Origin: Puffinus mauretanicus
Lineage: Eukaryota; Chordata; Aves; Procellariiformes; Procellariidae
NCBI GenBank assembly: GCA_023333565.1
Contig: JAJKFH010001106.1
Span: 1 to 64,000 of the forward strand
Reading direction: 5' to 3'
DNA: 64,000 nucleotides
Positions 60,211 to 64,000 of this stretch are shown piece by piece. The position numbers and the translations under genes are program-made. Numbering within the stretch: the stretch's first letter is position 1; every line of letters starts with the position of its first letter. The notes under the pieces are model-generated. The model worked only from the letters and a program-made list of their open reading frames with translations. It was not told the DNA's origin and did no database searches.

Positions 60211-63200
60211 GTAAGGAAAATCGAGCTGTACAATGTAAAATTGTATAAAGGAGAGAAGGCAGTAACAGGGGTCCCATATCTTTAATCTTTATTTGTGTGC
60301 TTGTTGTCTAACATCAATAATTATTGTTAACATATAACATGTTGTATGTTTCTGAACTTAGTCTATATTCTGTTTAAACTACAGTAGTAACTTGATGGCA
60401 GAAACATTCTGCTCAGGAATATATAAAGCCAGGTTTTTCATCATTTCATCAGAACAGTCTTCAGTTGAGTCTTTGAAAAGGAAAAATACTCTTTAAATGA
60501 CTTGTCATGAAGTCGAACTCTTATCTTTACATTCAAAAGTCCTTTTAATGCACATAGTATGTACCTTCCTCTGCAATTAAAAGTGTAACATAAAATCTGA
60601 ACCATAAAACTCACATTTTTGTATAGCAAAAGAACAACATCTGATAACATTGTGTGACTAACTAATGCCTAGAAATCATACTGGGCTTGGCAGCAGAATT
60701 AATAGGAGTGAATTCTCATGGACCTACTACCTCCCTACAGCATTTTGTAAAGTTAGATTCTCTCTCTGTTTCAAACAAAAAAACTTATTTTGGGCAGAGG
60801 AAAATATGTTATTTAAAATTCAATAGTGTGTGATTTTTGTAAACATGCAACCATATCTCCCTTATTATGGCAGTGACTTGACTGGATCAACTAAGCAGAT
60901 AACTTGAGTTTGTTATTATTTATGGCTATTCTTATTTTTCCTTCACTGCTTCCACTCAGATTAGGGGTATTTTATCTAAATATCCTTGAAACTGTTTGCT
61001 CATATAGACTCCAGGCTGCTTGGAACAGGGACACTGTCGTTTTAACTGAAAACATGATTAAAGCAGGGAGAAGTGAGAGAGAGGGACACCAATCTCTCTC
61101 CAGTCTTTTCTCTAGTTTTTTTCAGATTACTTTTCTCCTGTGGCTAACTTCAATTAAAATTTAAATTCCTTTTTTTCCCCCTCTATGTGTGTTCTGTCAT
61201 TAGAGGCTGAGAATAGGTGTTTAGCTGATATTTTCAAATATTAGAAGACAGAAGGATTGGGAAAGTCCAAATGTTGGCAGAAATCAGCAAGAACAAATTG
61301 GATTTTGTTTAAAATGTAACTAGCATGCTGCAAATTTTAAATTGTAGAAGTAGCTTAATTTATGCCATTGGTTTGCTGAAGATACCTAGCTCAAGCTCTT
61401 GTGTTCCTCCTCCTCTTGCTTTCCTCCTCCTCCTCTTACAAAACGGATAATTCTTTCTGATTCGGAAAAAGGAAAAAGTAGGACTGTGATTTGGTATCAG
61501 TCAAAGCCTAGCTTTTTTTGGTCTCAATTAAATATCATCATTACCATATTAAGTGGGCCATTTCTTGTTGCCAGGGAAACTTCTCTGCTGAGTTCAGTTC
61601 ATGTAAACATAACTTTCCAAAAATAATCTTCTGATTAATTAGGTCTATGCAAAATGGTTTAAGCCTACCGTTTTACATTAATCCTTTTCAACATTTCTCA
61701 ATGTGAAGTTATATGTAATAAGTCATTGTAAAAACATTCTTGATCCCCTACTGTAAAACATAGTATGTTGCTGGTCTCAATAAATCTCGTATCTGTGAGG
61801 ATGTTTGAATGGGAAATTTGAGTTTTCTCAGGGAGGGGGGGTGAAGTCCAAGCTTCCCCTTGGCCATCTTACGTGAAACCCCATTCGCAATAATAATACT
61901 GGTTTTATGTTACTGCAATTCCAGCAGCAGCGAAGTGGGAGCTTCCCCTAGCATTGGGCAGTCGTTTCCACTGTGGTGCACGATTCTGGTGTTCTGATCT
62001 GTGATATAAATCTGTGTTAACAGAAAGTACCTAACCCAGATACAGTGATAAGGTGCATAAATTAATCACGCAGGCTTCCTGTACAGCTGGGAAGAGTTAA
62101 ACGTGCCCCAGGGAGATTCAGGAGCCTGTGCACTGCATTAGGAAGCTGCCTAGGGCTAGCCTGGAGGAAGTGCTGGACACTGGTGATATTTTTCATTTCC
62201 CAGCCTCTTTCTAGAGTTTAGGTGTGTGGCTGAGAGTTTCATGAGTCTCTTTGCATGCCGAGATTTCACCTTGGAGCTCAGTTCCAGTTGTCTTTAAAAA
62301 TAATAATAATAAAGCCAGTGTTAGTGCGGCATGTTTGCATTATTGCATTGTAACAAGAATCCTTTTCATGGAAGTTACCAGTTTACGTCTTCTTACAACT
62401 TGATTATGTAGGGAAACAGTGTATAGTTTGAGCTTTGAGTCTGGCTTTGCTACAACCCCTGTAAAAATACCGTGCTTTGTTCATTGTAATCTGCATGTTA
62501 CTGTGTATTTTAAAAGAAAACTATAGTGTATGAGTACAAAATGTTTAAACTTAATTTCATTGGGGATGCCCTCAAAGGATTTTCGCTTTTTAGATTTTTG
62601 TTTCAAGAAAAATTACATATTCCTTAGGTTATAAACCTTTTGAAGTACAAGAAACAAGTACTCATGCGCTAATCAGGACAGCACTTAGAAACAGTATCTT
62701 TAACTTACAGAGCAGAGTCCCAGCGAAATGTGAAGCTCCCCCCAGGAGCTAGGTTCTGTGCAGCCCTTCGTCCCCCCCTTGGGTCAGTTTCCTGTTTAAA
62801 TACTTCTAAAATGTGTTTGTTTCTTTCATCTCCCACTTCCCAGTCTTGCTTGATTCAGGGAAAACAGCAATCACTTGTGCTGGGGAGGCACAGCACCTCC
62901 TGGGAAGCAGATAATGTACTTGACTGTGTTCAAACTGGGATCTTCCTCTTTGGCCAAGGCCAGAACGTTTAAAGGTTATAAAGTATCTGCCGTGTTCATG
63001 GTTGAAGTCTTTTGTCTTCTCAAGCTTCAGTCTAGGAATGTGTGTTTGGTTGGTCTTGCATCTCAAGGAAAAAAAATGCTTCCCACATGCCATCTTATGC
63101 TGGGGAGCTTGTACTTCCAAAAAACCTCTTTGCCAGGGGTCGGGAAAAAACCACCACCAACACAAAATAAAAACAAACAAACAAACAAAAAGGATTCAGG

Positions 63201-64000
63201 CACAGATGAGAGCTCTGTTGGACCTTTCAGTTCTTCATCTGCCTGGAATTTGATCTCATGGGCATCTCTCTGGTCTTTGCTTAAGAGTTATCAACTGCAA
63301 AATAGTCCAATCTAATTGTTTCAGTGCTGCAGTTTTCAAGGTAGGAATAGCACTTGGAAAGAAGCTGCCCCATTTCACATTCTACAGCAATTTTAAAAAC
63401 AGTTAGTTCCCTGTAAATAACAAGTGGAATTGTTTGCTTGAAAATGAGAGGAGGTTCATAGCAAGAGCGTGTGTTCTGAAGTCTCAGATGAGGACTGCAG
63501 AGAGGAGAGGGTGACGGGCTGCCCAGCAATAAATGGCATGAGCAGGCGTGACCTTACTCTGCGACCATCGGGCACAAAGCACTTGGTGCCCTGTTAAGTC
63601 GAGTCCTTTTAGCTCTTTGACACCTACTAGAGAAAGAAAAGGTTTGCAGCTCAAGTGTCATAGATGTCATTAGAAAACTTCTTTCATAAACCTCTTACAA
63701 CTAATGTAAAACTCAAAAAATACTCTATTTTTGCTCCAGAGGGTGGGGAATAGAAATAACTTTTTGATGATTGAGGCCTCTTTTATGTTTGGTTTTGGTT
63801 TGGTTTTTTTTCCTGCACCTGACACTGGAAGATAAGGTGAAGGAGTGCATAAACACCCTCTGTTAGATGCTGCCTCCTGGTTCATTAGTCCTAGTGAGCT
63901 GGTTTCATTATTTGTCAGTGCTTTTGTGGACGATCCTGGTGATTTCAAATCTTCTGTTTCAGAAGTAAATTTAAGCAATCCGTCTCCTCAGGTTCCATTT
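60211..64000 (+). other. ADCY9: Start of next ADCY9 intron, incomplete
   Basis: The donor is GTAAGG at 60211. The intron continues past the window end. I read through it for the next AC9 exon (SLMKDYFFKPP) and did not see it. The content is A+T-rich, with a (CAAA)n repeat near 63170 and a pyrimidine run (tcctcctcctcttg type) near 61400-61440. No other gene is seen. Confidence 0.88.
63170..63190. repeat. (CAAA)n simple repeat
   Basis: About five caaa units followed by an A run, in the last intron. Ordinary simple sequence. Confidence 0.85.

Noticed and set aside
60211..64000. Search for the next AC9 exon
   Set aside because: The expected SLMKDYFF-type coding sequence with an acceptor was not seen, so the next exon lies beyond the window.

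Overview
The window is vertebrate nuclear DNA and holds the 5' half of one split gene on the + strand: ADCY9, the membrane adenylate cyclase type 9. The protein segments were recognised by eye against the well known AC9 sequence. The organism is most likely a bird, or failing that another sauropsid. The reasons are degraded CR1-family LINE copies as the only recognisable interspersed repeats, no Alu/L1-type mammalian repeats, a very GC-rich promoter island and fairly compact introns. The species cannot be fixed from the sequence alone.

Layout. 1-460: upstream flank, starting with a 32-bp tandem duplication cut by the window edge. About 465-2110: a strong CpG island with no TATA box, carrying an inverted CCAAT box and a YY1-like element. 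The inferred 5' leader has short upstream ORFs, two of them in fair to good start contexts. 1816-3514: a large first coding exon giving residues 1-566 plus one base of the next codon (cytoplasmic N-terminus, first six-helix membrane cassette, linker helix and nearly all of the C1a catalytic domain). 3515-50062: a 46.5-kb first coding intron. 50063-50235, 55484-55588 and 59993-60210: three short exons coding for the end of C1a and the C1b linker. 60211-64000: the start of the next intron. The exons join in frame with phases 1, 0, 0 and 2, giving 731 complete codons. The second membrane cassette, the C2 catalytic domain and the C-terminal tail lie beyond the window.

The large intron is ordinary A+T-rich noncoding sequence with a few recognisable items: two CR1 copies, short tandem duplications, two short perfect hairpins, microsatellites, and several compact CpG-rich patches in an otherwise CpG-poor background. 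The patch at 47841-47982 lies about 2 kb before the second coding exon and is the best candidate for an internal regulatory element or alternative promoter. Two more old retroposon pieces lie in the following introns. No second protein-coding gene, structural RNA gene, CRISPR array or operon-like structure could be supported.

I did not find a convincing undescribed system. The observations most worth checking are the uORF-bearing leader, a possible intron-read-through AC9 isoform that stops after the first catalytic domain, the intronic CpG patch before exon 2, and the alternating purine-pyrimidine repeat close to the second splice donor.
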